DNA from: DATCZS01 sp036525795
GTDB taxonomy: Bacteria > Actinomycetota > Acidimicrobiia > Spongiisociales > ZC4RG35
Assembly: GCA_036525795.1 (NCBI GenBank)
Contig: DATCZS010000066.1
Location: 1-15,627 of the forward strand
Direction: 5' to 3'
DNA: 15,627 nt
The notes under the pieces were generated by a model, which searched no databases, had not been told where the DNA came from, and worked only from the letters and a program-made list of their open reading frames with translations. Both the position numbers and the translations under genes were made by a program. Shown here in pieces: positions 1-7,089 of the stretch (positions within the stretch are counted from its first letter, which is position 1; every line of letters begins with the position of its first letter).

Positions 1-762
1 GAGGACGATGTCGCCGGCTCCGCACTCGGCGACCTCAACCGCGATGGGACGCCCGACCTGGTCCTCGGGCATCACTACGGAAGCACGGTCGACGTTGGTG
101 TGTCGGTCCCGATCCGGATCTACCTGACCGAGGTGGGCCCGGATGCGGAGGTGGCCTTCGCCGACGTGACCGAGGAGGCCGGTTTGCCAGGCCTGCACAC
201 GAAGGCCCCCCATGTCCAGATCGCCGACATCGACAACGACGGTTGGCCGGACATCGTCGCCTCGGCCTCCGCACACGGCGGGACCACTCCGATCGTCTTC
301 CGTCATCTGGGGTTGACCGACACCGGGGTACCGCGCTTCTCCACGCCGGCGGACATCGACTCGGTTCAGTACTGGGTCACCGCCCCCGTGACCGACATCG
401 ACCGGGACGGGCGACTCGACATCGTCGCCGTCGAGTGGGAACCGTCACTGCCGTCTCTCGCCTTCCTGAACGGGGGAACGGTCGGACACTGGATTTCGAT
501 CTCGATCGGGCCGGAACTGGGCGGCGGGATCGGCACCCGGGTCCAGGTATTCGAATCCGGCGAGTCCGAGCACCCCATCGGAACGATCGACCTCAGCCCA
601 ACCACGGGATACTCCGCCGGCATCGAACTGATCGCCCACTTCGGCCTCGGTTCGCGCACCGAAGCCGACATCGTGGTCACACCGCCACTTCCCCACCAAC
701 CCTTCGTGCTCCAAGGCGTTCCGTCGGATCGGCACCTTCGCCTCCCGGCCGGATGCCCGTGA
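1..762 (+). CDS. FG-GAP/VCBS repeat protein with C-terminal ASPIC/UnbV domain (5' partial)
   Basis: The frame is open from the first base, so the start lies upstream; 253 residues are visible. Three Asp-rich calcium-binding-type FG-GAP motifs can be read: GDLNRDGTPDLVLG at visible residues 10-23, ADIDNDGWPDIVAS near 75-88 and TDIDRDGRLDIVAVEW near 131-146. From about residue 159 the sequence (GHWISISIG, GIGTRVQVF, HFGLGSR) fits the ASPIC/UnbV domain that usually closes such beta-propeller proteins. Family knowledge suggests a secreted or surface-attached protein, possibly for adhesion or carbohydrate contact; the missing N-terminus hides any signal peptide. No catalytic residues are recognisable. 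It ends at TGA 760-762, 66 bases before the rhodanese gene. Family assignment is firm, biological role unknown. Confidence 0.88.
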   Translation, partial: EDDVAGSALGDLNRDGTPDLVLGHHYGSTVDVGVSVPIRIYLTEVGPDAEVAFADVTEEAGLPGLHTKAPHVQIADIDNDGWPDIVASASAHGGTTPIVFRHLGLTDTGVPRFSTPADIDSVQYWVTAPVTDIDRDGRLDIVAVEWEPSLPSLAFLNGGTVGHWISISIGPELGGGIGTRVQVFESGESEHPIGTIDLSPTTGYSAGIELIAHFGLGSRTEADIVVTPPLPHQPFVLQGVPSDRHLRLPAGCP

Positions 763-828
763 TGCGGCATGTTGGCTCCTGCCCGAGATATGCTGGCGTG
801 CGCATATATCAAGCCAACGAGGTCCCCT

Positions 829-1161
829 GTGTCCAATCCCCTGCTGCCCGCGGTCCCTTCCGTCGACCCGGCCGACGTGACCGAGCTGATGAACGACGGC
901 GCGCTGCTCGTCGACATCCGAGAGAAGAAAGAGTGGGACGAGTCCCGGATCCCGGGGGCTGACTTCAAGCCGATGTCGGAGATCGACGGCTGGTGGCAAC
1001 AGCTGCCCCGTGACCGCACGGTCATCCTCTACTGCCGGACCGGAAACCGGTCGGCGCAGGCCACTCACGCCCTCGTCTCCCAGGCCGGATTCGACAACGT
1101 GTTGAACCTGACCGGTGGCATCGTCGATTGGGCCCAGTCGGGTCTTCCGATAGAGGTCTGA
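829..1161 (+). CDS. single-domain rhodanese-like sulfurtransferase
   Basis: This 110-residue protein is one rhodanese domain. It has the CH2A-like segment LLVDIREKKEWDESRIPGA (residues 26-44), the active-site loop CRTGNRS with catalytic Cys69, and the closing LTGGIVDWAQSGLP. Rhodaneses of the GlpE/PspE type carry a persulfide on this Cys and move sulfane sulfur between donors and thiol or cyanide acceptors, normally in the cytoplasm; no signal peptide is seen. The frame stays open upstream to ATG 769, but GTG 829 is preferred: it follows ACGAGG with a six-base gap, and the domain begins only after it. The gene converges on coxM with a 34-base gap holding a hairpin. Sulfur donation to the neighbouring molybdenum enzyme is conceivable, but proximity is the only evidence. 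Confidence 0.87.
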   Translation: MSNPLLPAVPSVDPADVTELMNDGALLVDIREKKEWDESRIPGADFKPMSEIDGWWQQLPRDRTVILYCRTGNRSAQATHALVSQAGFDNVLNLTGGIVDWAQSGLPIEV

Positions 1162-1177
1162 AGGCGGCCGTACACCG

Positions 1178-1195
1178 CGCCCGGCTCGGCGGGCG
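1178..1195. terminator. possible bidirectional terminator, rhodanese / coxM
   Basis: CGCCCG (1178-1183), a six-base loop and CGGGCG (1190-1195) form a short perfect GC stem. It fills most of the 34-base gap between the convergent rhodanese and coxM genes. There is no T-tract on either strand, as is common in high-GC actinobacteria, so function is inferred from position. Confidence 0.4.
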
Positions 1196-2044
1196 TCAGG
1201 CGGACGCGACCGCGGCGAGGAGCGCTCGCTTGACCATCACCCTGGCGAGATGGGCCTTGTACTCGACGGACCCGTACAGGTCCTCGAGCACCGTCACGCC
1301 GTCTGTGGCGTTCTCCGCGGCTGCGGCCACCGCCGCTTCCGACCCGTCGGTTCCCACCAGCGCATCGCCCACCGCTTCGATCAGTTGCGGCTTGAGGCCG
1401 ACCCCCGTGAGGGCCACCCGGGCCGCTCCGACCGAGCCGTTGTCCTTCGACACCCAGGCCGACGCTCCCGCCACCGCATAGTCGGTGTGCCCGCCGCGGC
1501 GTCCCAGCTTGTCGTAGGCAGACCCACCACCCCGCTTGGGGATCCGGATGCCGGTGAGGATCTCGTCCGGCGCGAGGGCCGACGTCATCACATCCACGAA
1601 GAAGTCGGCCGCGGCGATCTCGCGCAACCCGCCCGGCCCGGTCACCAGCATCGTGCCATCCAGCGCCACGACCGCGGAGGGCTGGTCGGCGGCGATGTCT
1701 GCGTGGGCCGCCGCCCCGCAGGTCGTCCCCCGGGCCCGCACCTGCGGGTCCCCCGTCCAGGCGGCAGCGGTGCGCAGCGCCGCCGGAACCAGCGCCGAGC
1801 GGGCGGTCTGCTCGTGCCGGACGAGGGCCCCGATCGTGATCGAGTCGCCATCGTCGGTGATCTGGTCCAGTCCGGGGATGCGCCCGATGTCGACGACCAG
1901 GTCGGGCGACAGCAGTCTCAGCTTCATCATCGGAAGCAGGCTCATCCCCCCGGACATCACCTTGGCGAACTCGGCGTTGCTCAGTTCGCGGACGGCTTCG
2001 TCGATCGAGCCCGCCGCCACGTAGTCGAATGCTCTCGGATACAT
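1196..2044 (-). CDS. coxM: molybdenum hydroxylase FAD-binding subunit (CoxM-like)
   Basis: The 282-residue protein fits the usual size and layout of the FAD subunit of CO-dehydrogenase/xanthine-oxidase-family enzymes. It opens with FDYVAAGSIDEAVREL, then the FAD loop MSGGMSLLPMMKLRLLSPDLVVDIG (about residues 30-54) and the second loop around ARGTTCGAAAHADIAADQP, followed by a CODH-type C-terminal domain. In the family it accepts electrons from the iron-sulfur subunit and passes them to a quinone or other acceptor. ATG 2044 follows GAGAGGAG with a short gap. It is the last gene of the operon, 15 bases after coxL. The second FAD loop, usually TIGG, reads TTCG here, which is unusual. The symbol follows form II CODH usage; the true substrate may not be CO. 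Confidence 0.9.
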   Translation of the reverse strand: MYPRAFDYVAAGSIDEAVRELSNAEFAKVMSGGMSLLPMMKLRLLSPDLVVDIGRIPGLDQITDDGDSITIGALVRHEQTARSALVPAALRTAAAWTGDPQVRARGTTCGAAAHADIAADQPSAVVALDGTMLVTGPGGLREIAAADFFVDVMTSALAPDEILTGIRIPKRGGGSAYDKLGRRGGHTDYAVAGASAWVSKDNGSVGAARVALTGVGLKPQLIEAVGDALVGTDGSEAAVAAAAENATDGVTVLEDLYGSVEYKAHLARVMVKRALLAAVASA

Positions 2045-2059
2045 GTTGGCTCCTCTCGA

Positions 2060-4435
2060 TCAGCTCTTGGCGTCCTGGATTGCCTGCCAGATCCGTTTGG
2101 GTCGGAGCGGCATGTCGACGTGGGTGATACCCAGCGGCGCCAGCGCGTCCACGACCGCGTTGACCACGGTCTGTGCGGCTCCGATCGTCCCGGCCTCCCC
2201 GATACCCTTCACCCCCAGCGGGTTGACAGGGCTGGGCGTCTCGGTGCGCGTCAGGTCGAAGCTCGGGACATCCGTGGCAGTCGGGATCATGTACTCGAGC
2301 AGCCCCGGCGTCAGGATGTTGCCGCGGTCGTCATAGATCGCTTCCTCGAACATGGCCTGTCCCACACCCTGGGCGATCCCGCCGTGGATCTGGCCGTCCA
2401 CGATCATCGGGTTGATCACGTTCCCGCAGTCGTCAGCCGTCACGTACTTCAGGAGGGTGACGTCCCCGGTGTCCCGGTCGATCTCGACCACGGCCAGATG
2501 GGTCCCGAACGGCCAGGTGGCGTTTCCGGGCGACCAGGTCGTCTGCGCCTCCAGGCCAGACTCCCAGCCCTCTGGGGCCTTGTGTGCCTGATAGGCGACC
2601 TTGGCGATCTCCGGCCACTCCACCCTCTTGTCGGGGCTGCCGGCGACGTGTGCTCCGCCATCGGCGAAGACGATGTCGGACTCGGAGGCCTCCAGGAGGT
2701 GGGCGGCGACCTTGGCGGCCTTCGCCCGCACCTTCTGGGTCGCGTCGTACGTGGCGGTGCCGTCGACCGCGATCGATCGGCTCCCGAAGGACCCGATCCC
2801 CATCGGAGACTCGGCGGTGTCGCCGTGACGCACCACCACATGCTCGAGCGGGATGCCGAGACCGTCCGACACGATCTGGGCCCACGTGGTCTCGTGACCC
2901 TGGCCGGACGGACCGGTGCCGATGACCACCGTGGCGGTGCCATCGGGGTTCACCCTGACCATCCCCGATCCGTTGAACGAGGCCGGCAGGCCGTAGCTGG
3001 TCCACGAGAACCCGATCTCGGCCAGGACGGCGGGGCCGAAGCCACACACCTCGACGTAGGAGGAGACCCCGATCCCGACGAGGCGACCCTCGGCACGAGC
3101 CTGCTCCTGCATGGCGCGCAGGCCGTGGTAGTCGGCCCGTGCCTCGAGGGCATCGACCGACGCCTGATAGTCGCCAGAGTCGAGCGCAAACCCGCATCCC
3201 ATCGTGGCGGGGAACTCGTCGGCTCCCCAGTAGTTCTTCCGCCGGACCTCGAGCGGATCCATCCCGATCTCTCGAGCGAACATGTCGATGATGCGCTCGA
3301 GGTAGTAGATCGTCTCCGGACGGCCCGCGCCCCGGTAGGCGTCTGTGGTCATGGTGTTGGTCACCACGCAGTCGATCTTGAAGTGCGTCGGGAACCTGTA
3401 TTGCCCGGACGCCACCCACAGACCGAGGAGCGGAATGGCGACCGTGAAGTTCTGGGTATACGCGCCCATGTCGGCGAGACCCTCGAGCTCATAGCCGAGG
3501 ATCTCCCCGTCGCGGGTACCCACCAGCGTGGCGGTTGCCACCCAGCCGCGTCCATGGATCGTCGATCCGTGCGCCTCGCGGCGGGACTCGGTCCACTTCA
3601 CGGGCTGTCCCAGATGCCTGGCGGCGAAACACGCCAGGATCTCGTCGTTGTACACGTTGAGCTTGGAGCCGAACCCGCCGCCCACCTCGGGGGCGACGAC
3701 CCGGACGGAGTGGGCTGACATCCCGAACATCTTGGAGATCGCTCCGGCCAGCGCGTGCGGCACCTGCGTCGAAGACTGCACCGAGAACTGCTTGTAGCCG
3801 TCGAGCCATTCGGCGATCACCGATCGCGGCTCGATGGCAACCGGGATCAGCCGCTGATTCACCATCTCCTGTGAGACGACCACGACGTCGTCGCGCTGCT
3901 TCGCCGCCTCGATCTTCGGCTGCTGTGACTCGAGTCCCAGCGCCTCCCAGTACCCGTGGTAGGTCCAGGTGTGGATGATGTTCGACTCGAGGTCGTCGTG
4001 CACCTTGACCCGGTCGGAGGCGGCCTCGCCGATGTCGACGATCGCCGGCTTGGCGTCGTACTCGACGTCCACCGCCATCGCCGCGTCCTCGGCGAGGCTG
4101 CGGCTCTCCGCAACGACCATGGCGACGGCCTCACCGACGTGCTTGACCTCTCCGTCTGCGAGCAGCGGACGGAGCTTCCCGATCGGGACCTGAGCGAGCA
4201 GAGGGCCGAGATGGCGGACGTCGTCGATGGTGTACACCGCCCGAACCCCGGGCATCCCCTCGGCCTCGGTCGTGTCGAGTCGTGTGATCGACCCGCGGGC
4301 AATCGGACTGCGGACGAACACCGCATGAAGCATGCCGGACAGCTTGACGTCGTCGACGTAGCGGCCCTTCCCCTGGATGAGGGCGGGATCCTCGCGTCGC
4401 CGGACCGCTCCTCCCAGAACACTGGTCGTGCTCAT
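2060..4435 (-). CDS. coxL: molybdenum hydroxylase large subunit, form II CO-dehydrogenase-like (CoxL-like)
   Basis: The 791-residue protein is full length for the molybdopterin-cytosine-dinucleotide catalytic subunit. The N-terminal a/b-hammerhead domain starts with GGAVRRREDPALIQGKGRYVDD. Molybdopterin-binding motifs include GGGFGSK (252-258), the active-site loop AYRGAGR (366-372) and KGIGEAGTIG with the presumed catalytic Glu747. Form I enzymes, which oxidise CO, carry AYRCSFR; AYRGAGR marks form II or related hydroxylases, whose substrates are often unproven. The gene order S-L-M is also that of form II (form I is M-S-L). The frame opens upstream at GTG 4450, but ATG 4435 has GGAGGT six bases before it and overlaps the coxS stop as ATGA, so it is chosen. 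No cox maturation genes (coxD/E/F types) are in the window. Confidence 0.93.
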   Translation of the reverse strand: MSTTSVLGGAVRRREDPALIQGKGRYVDDVKLSGMLHAVFVRSPIARGSITRLDTTEAEGMPGVRAVYTIDDVRHLGPLLAQVPIGKLRPLLADGEVKHVGEAVAMVVAESRSLAEDAAMAVDVEYDAKPAIVDIGEAASDRVKVHDDLESNIIHTWTYHGYWEALGLESQQPKIEAAKQRDDVVVVSQEMVNQRLIPVAIEPRSVIAEWLDGYKQFSVQSSTQVPHALAGAISKMFGMSAHSVRVVAPEVGGGFGSKLNVYNDEILACFAARHLGQPVKWTESRREAHGSTIHGRGWVATATLVGTRDGEILGYELEGLADMGAYTQNFTVAIPLLGLWVASGQYRFPTHFKIDCVVTNTMTTDAYRGAGRPETIYYLERIIDMFAREIGMDPLEVRRKNYWGADEFPATMGCGFALDSGDYQASVDALEARADYHGLRAMQEQARAEGRLVGIGVSSYVEVCGFGPAVLAEIGFSWTSYGLPASFNGSGMVRVNPDGTATVVIGTGPSGQGHETTWAQIVSDGLGIPLEHVVVRHGDTAESPMGIGSFGSRSIAVDGTATYDATQKVRAKAAKVAAHLLEASESDIVFADGGAHVAGSPDKRVEWPEIAKVAYQAHKAPEGWESGLEAQTTWSPGNATWPFGTHLAVVEIDRDTGDVTLLKYVTADDCGNVINPMIVDGQIHGGIAQGVGQAMFEEAIYDDRGNILTPGLLEYMIPTATDVPSFDLTRTETPSPVNPLGVKGIGEAGTIGAAQTVVNAVVDALAPLGITHVDMPLRPKRIWQAIQDAKS

Positions 4436-4932
4436 GTGTGCACCTCCCACTCGGCCGGTGCCGGCGTCTCACCCCGCATCTTGGCGGCGGCGTATTCGAT
4501 CGCCTTGACGATGTTGTGGTAGCCGGTGCACCGGCAGAGGTTTCCCTCGATGCCGTGCCGGATCTCATCCTCGGTGGGAGCCCTGTTCTCCGCGAGGAGG
4601 CCGGCGGCCGCCATGATCATGCCGGGAGTGCAGTAGCCGCACTGCAGGCCGTGCCGCTCCCAGAAGCCTTCCTGGAGGGGATGGAGTTCGTCGCCGGCGG
4701 CGAGACCCTCGATGGTGGTGATGTCCGAGCCCTCGGCCTGGACGGCCAGCATCGTGCACGACTTGCTCGACTTGCCATCGACCAGCACCGTGCATGCGCC
4801 GCAGTACGACGTCTCACATCCGATGTGGGTCCCCGTGAGGTCGAGATCCTCCCTCAGGAGGTGGACCAGAAGAGTCCGCGGCTCGACGTCAGCACTGAAC
4901 GGCCGACCGTTCACGGTCATGGATACGCGCAT
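4432..4932 (-). CDS. coxS: molybdenum hydroxylase [2Fe-2S] subunit (CoxS-like)
   Basis: The 166-residue protein has both clusters of the family. The plant-ferredoxin-type cluster has Cys39, Cys44, Cys47 and Cys59 (GCETSYCGACTV then SKSC). The helical cluster has Cys98, Cys101, Cys133 and Cys135 (CGYCTPGM and CRCTGY). In the complex it carries electrons from the molybdenum site of CoxL to the FAD of CoxM. The start ATG 4932 has a near-perfect Shine-Dalgarno, AAGGAGG, just upstream (4935-4943); the internal ATG at 4920 is less likely. It is the first gene of the operon and shares a four-base ATGA overlap with coxL, implying translational coupling. Transcription probably starts in the 97-base divergent gap shared with the cyclic-nucleotide-binding gene. 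Confidence 0.94.
   Translation of the reverse strand: MRVSMTVNGRPFSADVEPRTLLVHLLREDLDLTGTHIGCETSYCGACTVLVDGKSSKSCTMLAVQAEGSDITTIEGLAAGDELHPLQEGFWERHGLQCGYCTPGMIMAAAGLLAENRAPTEDEIRHGIEGNLCRCTGYHNIVKAIEYAAAKMRGETPAPAEWEVHT
4442..4447 (-). promoter_or_regulatory. coxL ribosome binding site that decides its start
   Basis: GGAGGT on the minus strand lies inside the end of coxS, six bases before ATG 4435. It argues against the upstream in-frame GTG at 4450, which this site would overlap. Confidence 0.75.
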
Positions 4933-5029
4933 CCAACCTCCTTGGCGACGGTGCCCTTGAACCTAGCCCATCGAGCCGACGCGCGTCCCTGTGAACGAGT
5001 ACCTTCGTCACAGGACGGAGAGGTGACGC
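4933..5029. promoter_or_regulatory. divergent control region, cox operon / cyclic-nucleotide-binding gene
   Basis: This 97-base gap must hold the promoters of coxSLM (minus) and the cyclic-nucleotide-binding gene (plus). On the minus strand TAGGTT (4965-4960) matches the TANNNT -10 pattern and would start transcription about 20 bases before coxS, but no good -35 is visible. On the plus strand GGAGAGG (5017-5023) is the ribosome site for GTG 5030. A long inverted repeat occupies 4988-5014. Confidence 0.5.
4988..5014. repeat. inverted repeat CCTGTGA...TCACAGG, possible operator or 5'-leader hairpin
   Basis: CCTGTGA (4988-4994) and TCACAGG (5008-5014) are perfect reverse complements separated by 13 bases. 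The pairing can be extended by CGA (4996-4998) with TCG (5005-5007), leaving one bulged A (4995) and a six-base loop GTACCT, a 10-bp stem. It ends two bases before the ribosome site of the downstream gene. The TGTGA/TCACA halves resemble CRP half-sites, but the usual CRP spacing is six bases, so it is not a standard CRP box. It could be an operator for a dimeric regulator or an RNA leader structure; the sequence does not decide. Confidence 0.55.
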
Positions 5030-5431
5030 GTGGACATGCAGGTCGATCCAGAGCAACTCGCTGCGATCCCGCTGCTGGAAGGGCTCGACCCGTTCTCGCT
5101 CGGGACGATCGCCGAGAATTCCGTCAAGACGTACGTTCGCCCCGGCTTCCGACTGGTTGCCGAAGGCGAATCCGGATTCAGCTTCTCGATGATCCTCAGC
5201 GGCTCCGCCGAGGTTCGGGTCGCCGGCGAGACGGTGGCCACCCTCGGCAAGGGTGATGTCTTCGGCGAGATGGCCATCGTCAGCGGGCGCACCCGCAACG
5301 CCGACGTGGTCGCCACCTCCGAAATGGTGCTCGCCTCCATGATGGTGTGGGACTTTCGGGCGATGATCGACCGCCACGGCGAGGTCAGACAGCGCCTCGA
5401 GCAGTTGATCGCGGAACGCTCGGCCGGCTGA
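5030..5431 (+). CDS. stand-alone cyclic-nucleotide-binding domain protein
   Basis: The 133-residue protein is essentially one cyclic-nucleotide-binding beta-barrel. It starts with PLLEGLDPFSLGTIAENS, has the turn GFRLVAEGESGFSFSMILSG, and the phosphate-binding cassette region GDVFGEMAIVSGRTRNADVVA (about residues 85-105), where the Glu and Arg that contact cAMP or cGMP in the family are present. No helix-turn-helix, kinase, channel or cyclase domain follows; a short C-terminal helix ends the protein. It therefore probably acts by binding a partner, or no longer binds nucleotide at all. GTG 5030 is chosen because GGAGAGG lies six bases upstream; ATG 5036 is the alternative. It is divergent from coxS, which hints at, but does not prove, a link to control of the molybdenum enzyme. 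Confidence 0.85.
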   Translation: MDMQVDPEQLAAIPLLEGLDPFSLGTIAENSVKTYVRPGFRLVAEGESGFSFSMILSGSAEVRVAGETVATLGKGDVFGEMAIVSGRTRNADVVATSEMVLASMMVWDFRAMIDRHGEVRQRLEQLIAERSAG

Positions 5432-5452
5432 TCACCGGCGCCAGGCGTACGG

Positions 5453-5466
5453 GACCGGCACCGGTC
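5453..5466. terminator. weak possible terminator, convergent gap
   Basis: GACCGG and CCGGTC are perfect arms around CA, effectively a 5-bp stem with a GCAC loop. It lies at the end of the 33-base gap between the convergent cyclic-nucleotide-binding and methyltransferase genes and touches the latter's stop codon. Short and without T-tract, so only tentative. Confidence 0.25.
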
Positions 5467-6631
5467 AGCCCGAAACGAACCTCGCCACAGTCTCGATGTG
5501 CGGAGTCTGAGGGAACACGTCGACGGGGGCCACCCACTCCAACGCGTACCCGCGGTCCACGAGCAGCCTGGCATCGCGAGCGAAGCTCGCCGGGTCGCAG
5601 GACACCGAAACCACCACCCCGGGTCTGAGCCGGGCGATCTCTTCGACGACCGCCGGCCCCATCCCGGCGCGCGGTGGATCGACGAGAACCACATCGGGCG
5701 GGGATTCGACCAATGCCAGGCCCGTCTCGGTCGCTTCGACGATCAGGACTGCCTCCTCGACGTTCACCGCCAGATCCGCGGCGGCGAGGGCATCCGACTC
5801 GATCGCCGTCACGCGCCCGGCCCCCGCGCCCACGAGTCCGGCGAAGAGGCCGCCGCCGGCATAGGCGTCGACCAGGTGGAGGCCCGTCACATCACCGGCA
5901 GCCTCGATCGCCAGATTCACCATGTGCTCGGCCGCTTCGGTGTTCACCTGGAAGAACGCCAGGCCGCTGATCCGGAACCGACGGCCTCCGACGATCTCGT
6001 GAATCACCGCTTCGGCCGCCGGGTACGCCGGGAGGTCGATGGACCGGAGCCGGTCGACGGCGTCGGCATCCACCACGACGGCGCGCTCCCCGGTGCGGAT
6101 CCCGGCGCGCAACGTCAGGACCCCGGGGACGTCCACGCTCTCGATCGCCTCGAAGAGGTCGGCGAGGAGCGGGTGGAGCAGCAGACAGCTGTCGAGCGCG
6201 ACCTGGCTGTGGGATCCGGCCTCGAACAGGGTGGGCCGGCCAGCCCTGGTCCGGAAGTCCATACGGTTTCGGTAGCCGTACTCCGACGACGGGCCTTCGA
6301 CCGGCCGGACCGGTACTCCCTCGAGGCGGCCGATGTGACGGAGCAGCCCGTCCACGGTCCCGTGTTTCCACCTGCGCTGGACTTCGACCGGCACCTGCTG
6401 CCAGGCGCATCCCCCGCAGGATCCGAAGTGCGGGCAGGGAGGGTCGATCCGCACCGGACTCGGTTCGACGATCTCTCTCACCACCGCCCGCGAGAAACGC
6501 TTCTTCTCCTCGACGATGTCGACGAGGACCACATCGTTCTCCACCGCGCCCGCCACGAACACCGTCTTCCCGTCGATGCGACCGATTCCGTCGCCGCCGT
6601 GCGCCATCGCCGTGATGGCAACCCTCGTCAT
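5465..6631 (-). CDS. RNA uracil-C5 methyltransferase, TrmA/RlmD (RumA) family
   Basis: The 388-residue protein has the full family layout. An N-terminal TRAM-like domain (AHGGDGIGRIDGKTVFVAGAV) comes first. Next are the iron-sulfur cysteines Cys66, Cys72 and Cys75 (CPHFGSCGGCAW), with a fourth at Cys149 (LDSC). The AdoMet domain has FFQVNTEAAEHMV, VDAYAGGGLF, the VLVDPPRAGM motif and the catalytic Cys345 in VSVSCDPASFARD. The family methylates C5 of uridines in 23S rRNA or in tRNA (m5U54); which one cannot be told from sequence, so no symbol is given. The start ATG 6631 overlaps the TGA of the DUF2017 gene as ATGA; the open frame further upstream is only read-through of that region. It is the third gene of the clpS operon. 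Confidence 0.92.
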   Translation of the reverse strand: MTRVAITAMAHGGDGIGRIDGKTVFVAGAVENDVVLVDIVEEKKRFSRAVVREIVEPSPVRIDPPCPHFGSCGGCAWQQVPVEVQRRWKHGTVDGLLRHIGRLEGVPVRPVEGPSSEYGYRNRMDFRTRAGRPTLFEAGSHSQVALDSCLLLHPLLADLFEAIESVDVPGVLTLRAGIRTGERAVVVDADAVDRLRSIDLPAYPAAEAVIHEIVGGRRFRISGLAFFQVNTEAAEHMVNLAIEAAGDVTGLHLVDAYAGGGLFAGLVGAGAGRVTAIESDALAAADLAVNVEEAVLIVEATETGLALVESPPDVVLVDPPRAGMGPAVVEEIARLRPGVVVSVSCDPASFARDARLLVDRGYALEWVAPVDVFPQTPHIETVARFVSG

Positions 6632-7089
6632 GCGGACAGCTCGTTGATCAAGAGAAGCTGGAGGTGTGCCAGTAGATCGAGCACCTCGGACTGCGCCTCG
6701 TCCATCTGCTCGTAGTCGGATTCGACTTCGATCCCCATCCGCGCCGCCAGCACCAGGCGCGTCTCTGCCAGCACGCGCAGAAGCGCCGCCGCCTCGTCCT
6801 CGGACACGACGATCCCCTTCGGGGCTCCGGCAGACTCGACGACCCGGACGAAGATCGAGCGGTCGTCGCGGCGGCCCCCGTCGAGATCGGACGCCGTCCA
6901 TCTCCAGTACTCGGCATTCGACCCGGGGTCGTCGAGGTACACCGGGACGTTCATCCGTGGAGCCGCCGGATCGTCGGCGTCCAGCCCCACCGTGGCGAGC
7001 ACCCCGGGCACGTCGGAGAGGAATCGGGCGAGGCCCTTCGGAAGCCGGACTCGGATACCCGTTCGTTCCCGGGCGAAGATCTCCATCAT
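6628..7089 (-). CDS. DUF2017 family protein, clpS neighbour
   Basis: This 153-residue protein matches, by my recognition, the actinobacterial DUF2017 family that typically follows clpS. It has the N-terminal FARERTGIRVRLP, the central DDPGSNAEYWRWTA, a stretch of charged segments, then a helical C-terminus (SEDEAAALLRVLAETRLVLAARMG, EAQSEVLDLLAHLQLLLINEL). No catalytic motif is evident and its function is not known to me; it is probably cytoplasmic. The start ATG 7089 overlaps the clpS TGA (ATGATG), and there is no clear Shine-Dalgarno, so translation is probably coupled; ATG 7086 is the alternative. It ends with a second ATGA overlap into the methyltransferase gene. The conserved link with clpS suggests a role near the ClpCP protease, which is inference. 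Confidence 0.8.
   Translation of the reverse strand: MMEIFARERTGIRVRLPKGLARFLSDVPGVLATVGLDADDPAAPRMNVPVYLDDPGSNAEYWRWTASDLDGGRRDDRSIFVRVVESAGAPKGIVVSEDEAAALLRVLAETRLVLAARMGIEVESDYEQMDEAQSEVLDLLAHLQLLLINELSA

Noticed and set aside
768..780. CATGTTGGCTCCT, a 13-base exact copy of the coxM start region (2042-2054), which on the minus strand looks like a ribosome site plus ATG
   Set aside because: The minus-strand frame it would open is antisense to the FG-GAP gene and has no recognisable content. The match ends at 13 bases and is probably chance.
1250..3718. 822-codon open frame on the plus strand opposite coxM and coxL
   Set aside because: It is antisense to genes with clear family motifs, its translation is rich in Arg, His, Gly and Asp with no recognisable domain, and long shadow frames are normal at this GC content.
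4990..5012. Standard CRP binding site TGTGA-N6-TCACA
   Set aside because: The half-sites match but are 13 bases apart instead of six, so it is reported only as an inverted repeat of unknown role.
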